Assembly: GCF_017744045.1 (NCBI RefSeq)
Contig: NZ_JAGHRD010000002.1
DNA from: Pelagimonas sp017744045
GTDB lineage: Bacteria > Pseudomonadota > Alphaproteobacteria > Rhodobacterales > Rhodobacteraceae
Strand: one strand, 5' to 3'
Length of the DNA stretch: 64,000 nt
Numbering within the stretch: the stretch's first letter is position 1; each line of letters opens with the position of its first letter. The translations under genes and the position numbers were made by a program. Positions 33,930-43,245 of this stretch are shown piece by piece. The notes beneath the pieces are model-generated. The model was not told the DNA's origin and made no database searches. It saw only the letters and a list, made by a program, of their open reading frames with translations.

Positions 33930-34578
33930 GATGATCGATGGCTTGCAGGAACAGGTCGATGCCTTGGAAAACTCGCTTGGCGGGGCGATTGGCGTCGCGG
34001 CGCAGTTTGATCAGGAGCTGCGTCGGGTTCAAAACAGCTTTGGGCAAGTGGGGCAGGGCGCTGCCAAGCTTGAACGCTCGTTGAGTTCTGGCGTTGCCAA
34101 GGCGATCGACGGGGTTGTGCTGGATGGGATGAAACTGTCTGACGCGCTGCGCGTGGTTGCCAATTCCATGATTGATGCGGCATGGAAAGCGGCTGTGCGT
34201 CCGGTCTCTGATCACATCGGCGGGATGATTGCCCAAGGCGCATCTGCCTTGTTTGGCACCTATTCCCCATTTGCAGATGGTGGCAGCTTTGCGCAGGGGC
34301 GCGTTATGCCCTTTGCCAATGGTGGCATTGTCAGCGGTCCGGTGTCCTTTCCGATGCGGGGTGGCATGGGGTTGATGGGCGAAGCTGGACCCGAAGCAAT
34401 CATGCCGCTGACACGTGGTGCCGATGGCAAACTGGGCGTGCGTGCGCAGGGCGGTGGTCAGCCGGTCAGCATCGTCATGAATATTCAAACCCCGGATGTG
34501 CAGGGGTTCCAACGCAGCCAAAGCCAGATTGCTGCCCAGATGGGCCGCGTGCTGAGCCATGGCGCTCGTAATCGCTGA
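33916..34578 (+). CDS. GTA gp11, tape measure protein
   Basis: The tape measure sets tail length. At 220 residues it is short compared with phage tape measures, which matches the short GTA tail. It has an N-terminal coiled coil (IDGLQEQVDALENSLGGAIG), a central region with a hydrophobic stretch (DHIGGMIAQGASALFG), and the family C-terminus GGSFAQGRVMPFANGG and MGEAGPEAIMPLTRGADGKL. Confidence 0.88.
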   Translation: MSEIEMIDGLQEQVDALENSLGGAIGVAAQFDQELRRVQNSFGQVGQGAAKLERSLSSGVAKAIDGVVLDGMKLSDALRVVANSMIDAAWKAAVRPVSDHIGGMIAQGASALFGTYSPFADGGSFAQGRVMPFANGGIVSGPVSFPMRGGMGLMGEAGPEAIMPLTRGADGKLGVRAQGGGQPVSIVMNIQTPDVQGFQRSQSQIAAQMGRVLSHGARNR

Positions 34579-34590
34579 TTGGAGGGTAAA

Positions 34591-35223
34591 ATGTCGTTTC
34601 ATGAAATTCGTTTTCCGGCGGATCTGAGCTTTGGGTCCATTGGCGGACCGGAACGCCGCACGGATATCGTTCAACTGACCAGCGGTCACGAAGAGCGCAA
34701 CACACCCTGGGCGCATTCGCGCCGTCGTTACGACGCTGGTCTGGGGCTGCGGTCCTTGGATGATGTCGAAGCGCTGATCGCTTTCTTTGAAGCGCGTCAG
34801 GGGCAGGTCTATGGCTTTCGCTGGAAAGACTGGGCGGATTACAAATCCTCGGCTCCGTCGCGCCCTGTTGCGATGGGGGATCAGGTGATTGCCTATGGCG
34901 ACGGTGTCTCGCGCAGCTTTCAGCTGATCAAGAACTATACCTCGGGTGGCGTGACCTATGCGCGCCCGATCACGAAACCCGTTGCCGGTTCAGTGATTGC
35001 CGCCGTTCAGGATGTGGAGCGTCGCGAAGGCGTTCATTTCGAGATCGACGTGGATACCGGGATCATCACCTTTGACGAGGTTCCGCTGGACGGTGTCGAA
35101 ATCTCTGCCGGATTCGAGTTCGACGTGCCTGTGCGCTTTGACACGGACCGGATCAATGTCTCGGTCGCAAGCTTTAAGGCGGGGCAGGTGCCGGATGTGC
35201 CGGTTGTGGAGGTGCGGGTCTGA
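34591..35223 (+). CDS. GTA gp12, distal tail protein (DUF2460)
   Basis: The 210-residue product begins MSFHEIRFPADLSFGSIGGP and contains WAHSRRRYDAGLGLRSLDDV and VYGFRWKDWADYKSS, the DUF2460 signature. In RcGTA this protein forms the distal tail ring at the baseplate. GGAGGGTAAA stands before the ATG at 34591. The stop overlaps g13 (TGATG). Confidence 0.92.
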   Translation: MSFHEIRFPADLSFGSIGGPERRTDIVQLTSGHEERNTPWAHSRRRYDAGLGLRSLDDVEALIAFFEARQGQVYGFRWKDWADYKSSAPSRPVAMGDQVIAYGDGVSRSFQLIKNYTSGGVTYARPITKPVAGSVIAAVQDVERREGVHFEIDVDTGIITFDEVPLDGVEISAGFEFDVPVRFDTDRINVSVASFKAGQVPDVPVVEVRV

Positions 35224-36107
35224 TGTCTGGCGCTGATGCACTTCATGAACATTTGCAAACTGGGGTCGGCTCTGTCTGCCGGACCTGGGCAGTGATCCGC
35301 AAAGATGGCACGATCTTTGGCTTTACGGATCATGACCGTGATCTTGCCTTTGATGGGTATACTTTCAAAGCGGATACCGGCCTGTCTGCCAAGGCGTTGC
35401 AACAGGCGACCGGTCTGTCCGTGGACAATACCGAGGCCATGGGCGGCCTGAGCGATGCCGCCATCAAGGAAGAGGACATTGCGGCTGGCCGGTTCGACGG
35501 AGCCGAGGTCATCGCCTGGTTGGTCAACTGGGCGGATGTATCGGCCCGTCGCATCATGTTTCGCGGTGAGATCGGTGAGATCCAACGCGGAAGCGGTGCC
35601 TTTCATGCCGAATTGCGTGGTTTGACCGAAGCCTTGGGCCGCCCGATTGGCCGCAGCTATCAAAAACCGTGTTCTGCCGTTTTGGGCGGGCAGGGCTGCA
35701 CCTTTGATCTGGATACGCCAGGCTATTTCTTTGAGGGAACCCTGGTTTCAAGCGAAGACAACCGTGTCTTTGCCCTTGAGGGCATGACGGGGTTTGAGGC
35801 GAACTGGTTTCAACGTGGTCGGATCGAGATCCTCACTGGCGAAGCTGCCGGTTTGAGCGGTTCGATCAAGCGCGATCGGCAAGTCGGGGATCAACGTATG
35901 CTCGACATTTGGGAGCCGCTGCGCCTTGCTGTCAGTGCTGGTGATACGGTGCGGATCACGGCCGGGTGCGACAAGCGCATGGAGACTTGCCGCCTCAAGT
36001 TCAACAACCTGCTGAACTATCAGGGGTTTCCGGACATTCCCGAAGAGGACTGGATCACAGTTCATCCTACAGCTGCCAAAAACACGGCCGGTGGGAGCAG
36101 ACGATGA
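35223..36107 (+). CDS. GTA gp13, tail hub protein (DUF2163)
   Basis: The 294-residue product carries the DUF2163 region near the N-terminus (TWAVIRKDGTIFGFTDHDRD). Four cysteines in two pairs (C150, C159, C249, C256) fit an iron-sulfur cluster, as in the lambda tail tip protein gpL; the assignment here is inference. In RcGTA it is the baseplate hub. It overlaps g12 by one base and g14 by four. Confidence 0.9.
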   Translation: MSGADALHEHLQTGVGSVCRTWAVIRKDGTIFGFTDHDRDLAFDGYTFKADTGLSAKALQQATGLSVDNTEAMGGLSDAAIKEEDIAAGRFDGAEVIAWLVNWADVSARRIMFRGEIGEIQRGSGAFHAELRGLTEALGRPIGRSYQKPCSAVLGGQGCTFDLDTPGYFFEGTLVSSEDNRVFALEGMTGFEANWFQRGRIEILTGEAAGLSGSIKRDRQVGDQRMLDIWEPLRLAVSAGDTVRITAGCDKRMETCRLKFNNLLNYQGFPDIPEEDWITVHPTAAKNTAGGSRR

Positions 36108-36550
36108 ACAAGATCGTGGCGACTGCCAGAGAATGGATTGGAACCCCCTACGTTCACCAGGCCTCGTGCAAGGGGGCAGGCAGCGATTGCCTGGGCCTTT
36201 TGCGCGGTGTTTGGCGAGATGTCATTGGGGACGAGCCGGAACAGGTTCCCGCCTATTCCATGGATTGGTCGGAGCCACAGGGCGAAGAGCGGCTTTGGCA
36301 GGCCGCCCTGCGCCATTTGAAACCCAAGCACAAACAGGATGCTGCACCCGGTGATATTTTGCTGTTTCGCATGCGCGAAGGCAGCGTGGCCAAACATGTT
36401 GGCATTCAGGCCGATGTGAAAACCGAGAGCAGCGAACGTGCCTCATTTATCCATGCCTATAGCGGGCATGGGGTGGTTGAAAGCGCCCTTGGCGCATCCT
36501 GGGAAAGGCGCATTGTTGCGCGCTTTGCCCTACCTACGGAGATCGAGTAA
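36104..36550 (+). CDS. GTA gp14, NlpC/P60 peptidase
   Basis: This 148-residue peptidoglycan-cutting peptidase is carried in the tail tip to help penetrate the recipient wall. The catalytic cysteine C29 is in GSDCLGLLRG and the histidine H98 in AKHVGIQ, after the family start ATAREWIGTPYVHQ. The ATG at 36104 overlaps the g13 stop (ATGA); the frame continues upstream inside g13 but without similarity. It is followed by g15 with a one-base overlap. Confidence 0.92.
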   Translation: MNKIVATAREWIGTPYVHQASCKGAGSDCLGLLRGVWRDVIGDEPEQVPAYSMDWSEPQGEERLWQAALRHLKPKHKQDAAPGDILLFRMREGSVAKHVGIQADVKTESSERASFIHAYSGHGVVESALGASWERRIVARFALPTEIE

Positions 36551-39500
36551 TGGCGACAATTCTTCTCTCTGCCGCGGGCGCGGCAATTGGCAGCTCAATC
36601 GGTGGCTCTGTTCTGGGGCTGTCCATGACGGCGGTTGGTCGCTTTCTCGGGGCCTCTATCGGGCGCCGCATTGACCAACGGCTGTTGGGGCAGGGGTCTG
36701 AAGCCATTGAAATGGGGCGGATTGAACGATTCCGTCTTAGCGGTGCGGGTGATGGCGCTCCGATCGCACAGGTCTATGGCCGGATGCGGGTTGGTGGCCA
36801 TGTGATCTGGTCGACCGAGTTCAAAGAGCATGTCAAGAAATCCGGTGGCGGCGGCAAAGGCGCGCCTCCTCAGCCTGAGGTCAAGGAGTATAGCTATTCC
36901 CTGAGTCTGGCCGTCGCGCTGTGCGAGGGTGAGATTACCGGTGTTAACCGCGTTTGGGCGGATGGGGCAGAGGTTGCCCTCAAGGATCTGAACATGCAGG
37001 TCTATACCGGGTCCGATGATCAAATGCCGGACCCAACCATGGAGGCCGTTGAAGGCGCGGGGCAGGTGCCCGCCTATCGCGGCACCGCCTATGTCGTGTT
37101 CCAGGATCTGCAGCTGAGCCGCTTTGGCAACCGCGTTCCACAATTCAGCTTCGAGGTCACTCGTTCGGAATTGCAGGACGAGGCGGATGTGCCTTTGGCG
37201 ATCAAAGGCGTCGCTATGATTCCGGGAACCGGTGAATACGCTTTGGCCACTGATCCGGTTTATTTGACCTATTGGGAGGGTGGTTCTGGGCCATTTGGCG
37301 GGTTGCCGGCTCCTTCTTCCAAAGGTGTGGTGAATGTGAATTCGCCCTCTGACGAGCCGGATTTCAACACCGCCTTGGCGCAGCTTGAGGATGACCTCCC
37401 CAATTGCGGAGCCGCGTCTTTGGTGGTGAGCTGGTTTGGCAGCGATTTGCGTTGTGGCCAATGTGAAATCCAGCCAAAGGTTGAACAAAACGAATTTGAT
37501 TCCGAGGACATGCCGTGGCGCGTCAGCGGGGCCACCCGTGCGTCGGCGCAGCTGGTGCCGCAAGTCGATGACAAAGTCGTTTATGGCGGCACACCAACCG
37601 ATCAATCGGTTATTCAATCCATTCGACGCATGGCGGCTCAGGGTCAAAAGGTGATGTATTATCCCTTTATCCTGATGGATCAGCTGGCAGGAAATGGTCT
37701 GCCTGACCCATGGTCTGATGCGGATGATCAGGCCGTTCTGCCTTGGCGCGGGCGCATCACACTGTCCAAAGCACCGGGCCAGGATGGCTCACCGGATCAG
37801 ACGGCCGTGGCAGATTCTGAGGTTGCGGCATTCTTTGGCACGGCCAGTGCGTCTGATTTTGGAACCGACGGTGAAACCATCACTTATTCCGGCCCAGCGG
37901 AGTGGAGCTACCGCCGCTTTATCCTGCATCAGGCGATGCTGTGTCAGGTGGCGGGCAATGTGGAGTCTTTCTGTATCGGTTCCGAAATGCGTGCGCTGAC
38001 TCAGATCCGCGGCGCGAGCGGTTTCCCTGCGGTTGCGCAGCTGATTTCGCTGGCGGCGGAATGTCGTGCTATCCTCGGGTCAGAGGTGAAAATCGGCTAT
38101 GCAGCAGATTGGTCAGAGTATTTCGGCTACCATCCGCAGGATGGGTCAGGCGATCTGTATTTCCATCTTGATCCGCTTTGGGCGGATGTGAACATCGACT
38201 TTATCGGCATCGACAACTACATGCCAATCGCGGATTGGCGCGAGGGTGATGATCACGCGGATGCGGATTGGGGAACCACCTATAACCTTGACTACTTGCG
38301 CGCCAATATCGAAGGCGGTGAAGGCTATGACTGGTATTATGACTCGCCCGAAGCGCGCGAGGTGCAGCGGCGCGAACCCATCACCGATGGCGCACATGGT
38401 GAGCCTTGGGTCTGGCGCTACAAGGATATTCGCAACTGGTGGGGCAATGCCCATCACGAGCGTGTCGGCGGCGTGCGCAACGCGACGCCCACCGCGTGGT
38501 TGCCGCAATCCAAACCGATCTGGTTCACCGAACTGGGCTGCGCTGCGATAGACAAAGGCACCAACCAGCCCAACAAATTCCTTGATCCGAAATCGTCGGA
38601 ATCCTCATTGCCGCATTATTCCAATGGGTTGCGGGACGAATATATCCAGCGCCAATACCTGAAGGCGATGATCGGCTATTGGTCCGAGACCGATAATAAC
38701 CCGGTCTCTGAGGTCTATGACGCGCCCATGTTGGACATGGATCATGCCTTTGTTTGGGCATGGGATGCTCGCCCGTTCCCCTGGTTCCCAGGCAATAGCG
38801 AGTTGTGGAGCGACGGGCCAAACTATCGCCGTGGCCACTGGCTCAACGGCCGAATGGCGGCGCGGTCTTTGGCCTCGGTCGTTGCGGAAATCTGTGCTCG
38901 TGCGGATCTGCATCGTATCGATACAACCGAACTTCACGGCGTCGTGCGCGGCTTTGTCGAGCCGAATGTGACAGATGCGCGGCGGTCTCTGCAATCCTTG
39001 ATGCTGTCCCATGGTTTCGATGCGATTGAGCGCGATGGTGTTCTGGTGTTCCGGATGCGCAACGGGTTGAAGCCGGTCGATATCGATTATTCCGATCTGG
39101 TGATCAGCTCGGAGATCGAAGGAGACCTGAGCGAAACCCGCGCAGGCGAAGCTGAAATGTCCGGGCGTGTTCGGGTGCGATTTATCGAGACTGACGGAGA
39201 CCACCAGGTTGCGACCGAAGAGGCGATCCTGCCGGATGATGAAACCCATGCTGTTGCTGAGACAGAGCTGGCCCAGGCCATGACTCGGGGTGAAGGTTTG
39301 CGCACTGCTGAACGCTGGTTGTCTGAGGCGCGCGTCGCCCGTGACACGCTGCGTTTTGCTCTGCCACCATCCAAGCTGGAATTGGGGGCTGGTGACATTG
39401 TGCGCCTGCCATCGAAATCTGGCCCGACCTTGGCACGGATTGACCGGGTTGACGTGATGGATCATCAAATCGTTGATGCGGTTCGGATCGAGCCGGACAT

Positions 39501-40491
39501 TTACGAGCCTGCGGATTACACCGATGAAAGCTCGGGTCTGCGACCCTACACAGCGGTCGGTCCGGTCACGCCTGTGTTCCTGGATCTGCCTTTGCTGTCT
39601 GGTAACGAGGTCGAACATGCGCCGCATCTGGCTGCAACCGCGCAGAACTGGCCGGGATCCGTGGCGGTTTATGACAGCTCAATCGATGCCGATTATGGTT
39701 TGAACAGCATTCTGGCTGCCCAGTCGATCATTGGTGTAACCGAAACGCCCTTGACCGCCGCGCAGGCCGGTGTGATCGATCGCGGTGCGCCTTTGGACAT
39801 CCGATTGATCTCGGGCGAATTGCAATCTGTCACCGATGAGGCGCTCCTTTCTGGGGCCAATCTGATGGCAATTGGCGATGGCAGTTCGGGCAACTGGGAG
39901 GTTATTCAGTTCCGCGATGTAGCCTTGCTGGACGAGAACCGGTGGCAAATTTCGCACCGTTTACGGGGGCAAGCCGGGTCTGACGGCATCATGCCAAGCG
40001 AATGGCCCGCCGGCTCGATTGTCGTCATGCTGGACGGGGCTCCTTCGCAGATCGAATTGGCTGCGGCGCAGCGGCGTGTCTCGCGCCACTACCGCATTGG
40101 GCCGGCACAGCGGTCTTTGGACGACTCGACCTATGTGCACACGGAACAAGCCTTTGATGGCATCGGTCTGCGCCCCTATAGCCCTGTCCATCTGGCCGTG
40201 CAGGACGCAGCTGGCGATGTCGCGCTGTCCTGGATCCGCCGCAGCCGCATTGACGGCGATGATTGGGACGGGTTGGAAATCCCGTTGGGAGAAGACAGCG
40301 AGGCTTACCTGGTGCGCGTCCAGCAAGGCGAGACTGTTTTGCGCGAAACACAGGTTCCGCAGCCGGAATGGCTCTACACGGCGGAAATGCAAATCGAGGA
40401 TGGCATCTCCGGTGCTTACAGCCTGCATGTTGCGCAACTCTCGGCGCGTTTCGGGCCAGGGCCTTTTGCTCGGATCGGTCACACCGCATGA
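36550..40491 (+). CDS. GTA gp15, megatron tail-tip/host specificity protein
   Basis: The 1313-residue product is the largest of the cluster. It starts with a small, glycine-rich hydrophobic segment (AAGAAIGSSIGGSVLGLSM). The middle has a TIM-barrel-like glycosidase domain (from about residue 440, including DFIGIDNYMPIADW and PIWFTELGCAAIDKG). The C-terminal third is a phage tail protein domain (from about residue 780, SLASVVAEICARADL) ending in beta-sandwich-like repeats. In RcGTA gp15 forms the tail tip and receptor-contact region. The full family length is present with no break. Confidence 0.93.
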   Translation: MATILLSAAGAAIGSSIGGSVLGLSMTAVGRFLGASIGRRIDQRLLGQGSEAIEMGRIERFRLSGAGDGAPIAQVYGRMRVGGHVIWSTEFKEHVKKSGGGGKGAPPQPEVKEYSYSLSLAVALCEGEITGVNRVWADGAEVALKDLNMQVYTGSDDQMPDPTMEAVEGAGQVPAYRGTAYVVFQDLQLSRFGNRVPQFSFEVTRSELQDEADVPLAIKGVAMIPGTGEYALATDPVYLTYWEGGSGPFGGLPAPSSKGVVNVNSPSDEPDFNTALAQLEDDLPNCGAASLVVSWFGSDLRCGQCEIQPKVEQNEFDSEDMPWRVSGATRASAQLVPQVDDKVVYGGTPTDQSVIQSIRRMAAQGQKVMYYPFILMDQLAGNGLPDPWSDADDQAVLPWRGRITLSKAPGQDGSPDQTAVADSEVAAFFGTASASDFGTDGETITYSGPAEWSYRRFILHQAMLCQVAGNVESFCIGSEMRALTQIRGASGFPAVAQLISLAAECRAILGSEVKIGYAADWSEYFGYHPQDGSGDLYFHLDPLWADVNIDFIGIDNYMPIADWREGDDHADADWGTTYNLDYLRANIEGGEGYDWYYDSPEAREVQRREPITDGAHGEPWVWRYKDIRNWWGNAHHERVGGVRNATPTAWLPQSKPIWFTELGCAAIDKGTNQPNKFLDPKSSESSLPHYSNGLRDEYIQRQYLKAMIGYWSETDNNPVSEVYDAPMLDMDHAFVWAWDARPFPWFPGNSELWSDGPNYRRGHWLNGRMAARSLASVVAEICARADLHRIDTTELHGVVRGFVEPNVTDARRSLQSLMLSHGFDAIERDGVLVFRMRNGLKPVDIDYSDLVISSEIEGDLSETRAGEAEMSGRVRVRFIETDGDHQVATEEAILPDDETHAVAETELAQAMTRGEGLRTAERWLSEARVARDTLRFALPPSKLELGAGDIVRLPSKSGPTLARIDRVDVMDHQIVDAVRIEPDIYEPADYTDESSGLRPYTAVGPVTPVFLDLPLLSGNEVEHAPHLAATAQNWPGSVAVYDSSIDADYGLNSILAAQSIIGVTETPLTAAQAGVIDRGAPLDIRLISGELQSVTDEALLSGANLMAIGDGSSGNWEVIQFRDVALLDENRWQISHRLRGQAGSDGIMPSEWPAGSIVVMLDGAPSQIELAAAQRRVSRHYRIGPAQRSLDDSTYVHTEQAFDGIGLRPYSPVHLAVQDAAGDVALSWIRRSRIDGDDWDGLEIPLGEDSEAYLVRVQQGETVLRETQVPQPEWLYTAEMQIEDGISGAYSLHVAQLSARFGPGPFARIGHTA

Positions 40492-40778
40492 GACCGGTTC
40501 TTCCCGGAGATATAAGTGCGGCGGCGCGGGCCTTGTTGCCCCTGCCGCCGGGCAGCCGAAAATCAGTGGCTTTGCGCCTCATCAAAGAGGCGCAGGCCGC
40601 TGATCGCTACCGCAAAAAATTTCGCAAAGCCCATGCCTTGTTCGGCAATGGCACGCTCATGGCGGCGGCAATGATGCGCCCGTTGGCGTGCGAACCGCGT
40701 CTGGATGACCCGGATTACCTGGACTGCCGGTTCCATATTTTTCAGGCGCTGATGGATCAGCACCGCCCGGTTTCCTGA
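40488..40778 (+). CDS. Small GTA-adjacent protein (DUF7742-like)
   Basis: The 96-residue product begins MRPVLPGDISAAARALLPLP and contains ADRYRKKFRKAHALFGNGTL and LDDPDYLDCRFHIFQALMD. It resembles small Rhodobacterales proteins grouped as DUF7742, encoded just after GTA g15; this rests on memory of the family. The start overlaps the g15 stop by four bases, so it is the last gene of the GTA transcript. The role in particle production is unknown. Confidence 0.75.
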   Translation: MRPVLPGDISAAARALLPLPPGSRKSVALRLIKEAQAADRYRKKFRKAHALFGNGTLMAAAMMRPLACEPRLDDPDYLDCRFHIFQALMDQHRPVS

Positions 40779-40871
40779 ACAGATTTAAATTCTTGAACGG
40801 TTTAATCACGGATTTGCGTTTCGCATCAGAAACACTATCTGCTATCTTACCAAGATCAAAGGAGATCTGTG

Positions 40872-41681
40872 ATGGCAGAGACACGTGCAAAACTGAGAGA
40901 GATCGACCCGGTCTGGGCGCGCATTCTGACCGAAGCTGAGGATGCCGTGCGCGAGGAACCCCTGCTGGGCGGGTTGGTTCATTATTCGATCCTGCACCAC
41001 CCTAACTTGGAACGCGCGCTAAGCTATCGCGTGTCGCTCAAACTTGCCAATGGCGAGATGTCCGAGCAGATCCTGCGTGAAATCTGTGACGAGGCACATG
41101 GGGCCGACCCGGACTTGGCCATGGCGGCGCGCGCGGATATCACGGCGACGTATGAACGCGATCCGGCCTGCCACCGCTTCCTGCAACCTTTGCTGTTTTT
41201 TAAAGGATTCCAAGCCATTCAGGCGCATCGCGTGGCGCATTGGCTGTGGAAACAGGACCGCAAGGATCTGGCCTATTTCTTTCAGATGCGCAGCTCTGAA
41301 GTCTTTGGCATCGATATTCATCCGGCCGCGCGGATCGGCCGTGGCATCATGATCGACCATGCCCATTCCATCGTGATTGGTGAAACGGCGGTTGTTGGTG
41401 ACAACGTGTCGATGCTGCATTCGGTGACCTTGGGCGGAACCGGCAAAGAGGAAGAGGATCGCCATCCTAAAATTGGCAATGGTGTGCTGATTGGGGCCGG
41501 GGCCAAGGTGCTTGGCAATATCAGCGTGGGTCACTGCTCGCGCGTGGCCGCAGGCTCCGTTGTTTTGGAAGAAGTCCCGCCCTGCACAACAGTTGCGGGT
41601 GTTCCGGCGCGGATCGTCGGGAAGGCCGGCTGCGACCAGCCCTCAATCGAAATGGATCAATTGCTGCACGGCAAGGCCTGA
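40872..41681 (+). CDS. cysE: Serine O-acetyltransferase
   Basis: CysE makes O-acetylserine for cysteine synthesis. The 269-residue product has the N-terminal helical domain (ILTEAEDAVREEPLLGGLVH) and the left-handed beta-helix hexapeptide repeats (HPAARIGRGIMIDHAHSIVI, then GNGVLIGAGAKVLGNISVGH). GGAGATCTGTG precedes the ATG at 40872; a GTG one codon earlier is possible. It has its own AT-rich 90-bp leader after the GTA cluster, with a possible TTGCGT/TATCTG promoter pair at 40814-40841, and its own terminator. Confidence 0.94.
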   Translation: MAETRAKLREIDPVWARILTEAEDAVREEPLLGGLVHYSILHHPNLERALSYRVSLKLANGEMSEQILREICDEAHGADPDLAMAARADITATYERDPACHRFLQPLLFFKGFQAIQAHRVAHWLWKQDRKDLAYFFQMRSSEVFGIDIHPAARIGRGIMIDHAHSIVIGETAVVGDNVSMLHSVTLGGTGKEEEDRHPKIGNGVLIGAGAKVLGNISVGHCSRVAAGSVVLEEVPPCTTVAGVPARIVGKAGCDQPSIEMDQLLHGKA

Positions 41682-41706
41682 TTGTTCGAACATCGAAAAA
41701 TGAAAT

Positions 41707-41736
41707 CCCCGGACCAGATTTGGCCCGGGGTTTTTT
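41707..41736 (+). terminator. Intrinsic terminator after cysE
   Basis: CCCCGGACC pairs with GGCCCGGGG (one mismatch) and is followed by six T residues. Confidence 0.88.
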
Positions 41737-41842
41737 ATTTGCCGCGGTCTATCTTTGACTTTCAGTACTTTGTGACACGCATGTCCCGAGAAAGCCGACA
41801 AAGGGCCTGGGTCTGAGTATCCTCAGTGAATGGACTACGGTT

Positions 41843-43153
41843 TTAGGCCAACATCACCATTGGATTTTCCAAATTGTCGACAATGGCTTGTAACAGCTCG
41901 GCCCCCAAGGCCCCGTCGATGACCCGGTGATCCACGCTGAGGGTCACGGACATGACTGTGGCCACGGAGAGCTCGCCATTTTCATCAACAACGGGCTTTT
42001 TCACACCCGCGCCGACCGCAAGGATTGCGCCATGGGGCGGATTGATGACCGCGTCGAAATTGTCGATCCCGAACATGCCAAGATTGGAGATTGCGAAACT
42101 GCCGCCCTGATATTCATGCGGCGCAAGTTTGCGATCCCGTGCGCGGCTGGCTAGGTCCTTCATCTCAGCAGACAGGGCTGACAAGGTTTTCATATGGGCG
42201 TCTTGCAAGACCGGGGTGAACAGCCCGCCCTCGATGGCCACCGCAACGGCGACATCAGAGGGGGTCAGTTGCAAAACACGGTCGCCCGCCCAGACAGCAT
42301 TGGCTGCCGGGACCGATTGCAAAGCGTTGGCGCAGGCCTTGATGATGAAATCATTGACGCTGAGCTTGATTTCGCGAGCCGCCAATTGCTTGTTCAATTT
42401 GCTGCGGAAAGCGAGAAGCGCGTCGAGTTTGATGTCGCGGCGCAGGTAGAAATGCGGGATGCTTTGTTTGGCTTCGGTCAGGCGCGCGGCGATGGTCTTG
42501 CGCATGCCATCTAGCGGCACCTCCACATAGTCGCGCCCTTCATACATGCGCGCAATGGCGTCCGCCGATGGCGCGGGTGCTGTCGCTTGGGCAGGGGCCG
42601 CAGGTGCCGCTGTTGGCGCTGGGGCCGATGCCTGAGGGGCGGCTGTCGGAGCGACCGTGGCAGATTCAACATCGGACTTGACGATGCGCCCACGTGGGCC
42701 AGAGCCGGTGATCTGGTTGAGATCGAGCCCTTTTTGCGCGGCAATGCGGCGCGCCAGTGGTGAGGCGAAAACACGCGTTCCGTCCTGTGCGACCGGGGCA
42801 GGGGCGGGTTTATCGGAGCCCCCGGTGGGGGCCGCCTCTGCACCCGCGGCAGATGGCGGGGCCACTGCCGGAGCCTGGGGCGCGCTGGCGGTGATATCAT
42901 CCGCGCTTTCGCCGTCTTCGAGCAGAACCGCGATGGGGGTGTTGACCCTGACATCGGCGCTGCCCTCATCGATCAGGATCTTGCCGATCACCCCTTCATC
43001 AACCGCTTCGAATTCCATCGTCGCCTTGTCGGTTTCGATTTCGGCGATGACATCGCCCGATTGCACGGTGTCACCCTCTTTGACCAACCATTTGGCAAGC
43101 GTGCCTTCCTCCATTGTCGGGGAGAGGGCGGGCATCAGGATTTCAATCGGCAT
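41843..43153 (-). CDS. pdhC: Pyruvate dehydrogenase E2, dihydrolipoyllysine acetyltransferase
   Basis: Core enzyme that moves the acetyl group from lipoyl arms to CoA. The 436-residue product has one N-terminal lipoyl domain (lipoyl lysine K43 in IETDKATMEF), an A/P-rich linker, and a peripheral subunit-binding domain (ASPLARRIAAQKGLDLNQI). Another linker leads to the catalytic domain with the active-site SVDHRVIDGALGAELL. GGAGCTCACC precedes the ATG at 43153. It is the third gene of the pdhA-pdhB-pdhC run, after a 92-bp gap that holds an intergenic repeat. Confidence 0.95.
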   Translation of the reverse strand: MPIEILMPALSPTMEEGTLAKWLVKEGDTVQSGDVIAEIETDKATMEFEAVDEGVIGKILIDEGSADVRVNTPIAVLLEDGESADDITASAPQAPAVAPPSAAGAEAAPTGGSDKPAPAPVAQDGTRVFASPLARRIAAQKGLDLNQITGSGPRGRIVKSDVESATVAPTAAPQASAPAPTAAPAAPAQATAPAPSADAIARMYEGRDYVEVPLDGMRKTIAARLTEAKQSIPHFYLRRDIKLDALLAFRSKLNKQLAAREIKLSVNDFIIKACANALQSVPAANAVWAGDRVLQLTPSDVAVAVAIEGGLFTPVLQDAHMKTLSALSAEMKDLASRARDRKLAPHEYQGGSFAISNLGMFGIDNFDAVINPPHGAILAVGAGVKKPVVDENGELSVATVMSVTLSVDHRVIDGALGAELLQAIVDNLENPMVMLA

Positions 43154-43195
43154 GGTGAGCTCCTTTGGGCGAAGCACGTTTGGATATGGTGTGGT

Positions 43196-43245
43196 GCGAG
43201 GGGCTGGCCCCTCGCGCTCCCCAGGATATTTCTAGCCCAGAGAAA
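43196..43245. repeat. Intergenic repeat copy between pdhB and pdhC
   Basis: Read on the minus strand, TTTCTCTGGGCTAGAAATAT and then CCTGGGG (43219-43245) match the element at 54513-54540. It is followed by the 20-bp palindrome GCGAGGGGCTGGCCCCTCGC (43196-43215). It begins directly after the pdhB stop codon. Confidence 0.7.

Larger units (their letters stand above)
26360..40778 (+). mobile_element. Gene transfer agent (RcGTA-type) structural cluster
   Basis: Seventeen head-tail genes stand in the order known from the Rhodobacter capsulatus GTA: small and large terminase, portal, gp3.5, protease, capsid, gp6 to gp10, gp10.1, tape measure, gp12, gp13, peptidase and gp15. A small accessory gene follows. 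Frames look intact and many junctions overlap. No integrase, repressor, replication or lysis gene is present, and cysE follows as in other Rhodobacterales. Such clusters make particles that package host DNA fragments. Production control (CtrA, GafA) and head spike genes lie elsewhere in known hosts and are not in this window. Confidence 0.92.

Noticed and set aside
26360..40778. Interpretation as an ordinary inducible prophage
   Set aside because: No integrase, attachment repeats, repressor, replication or lysis genes, and gene content and order match GTA clusters.
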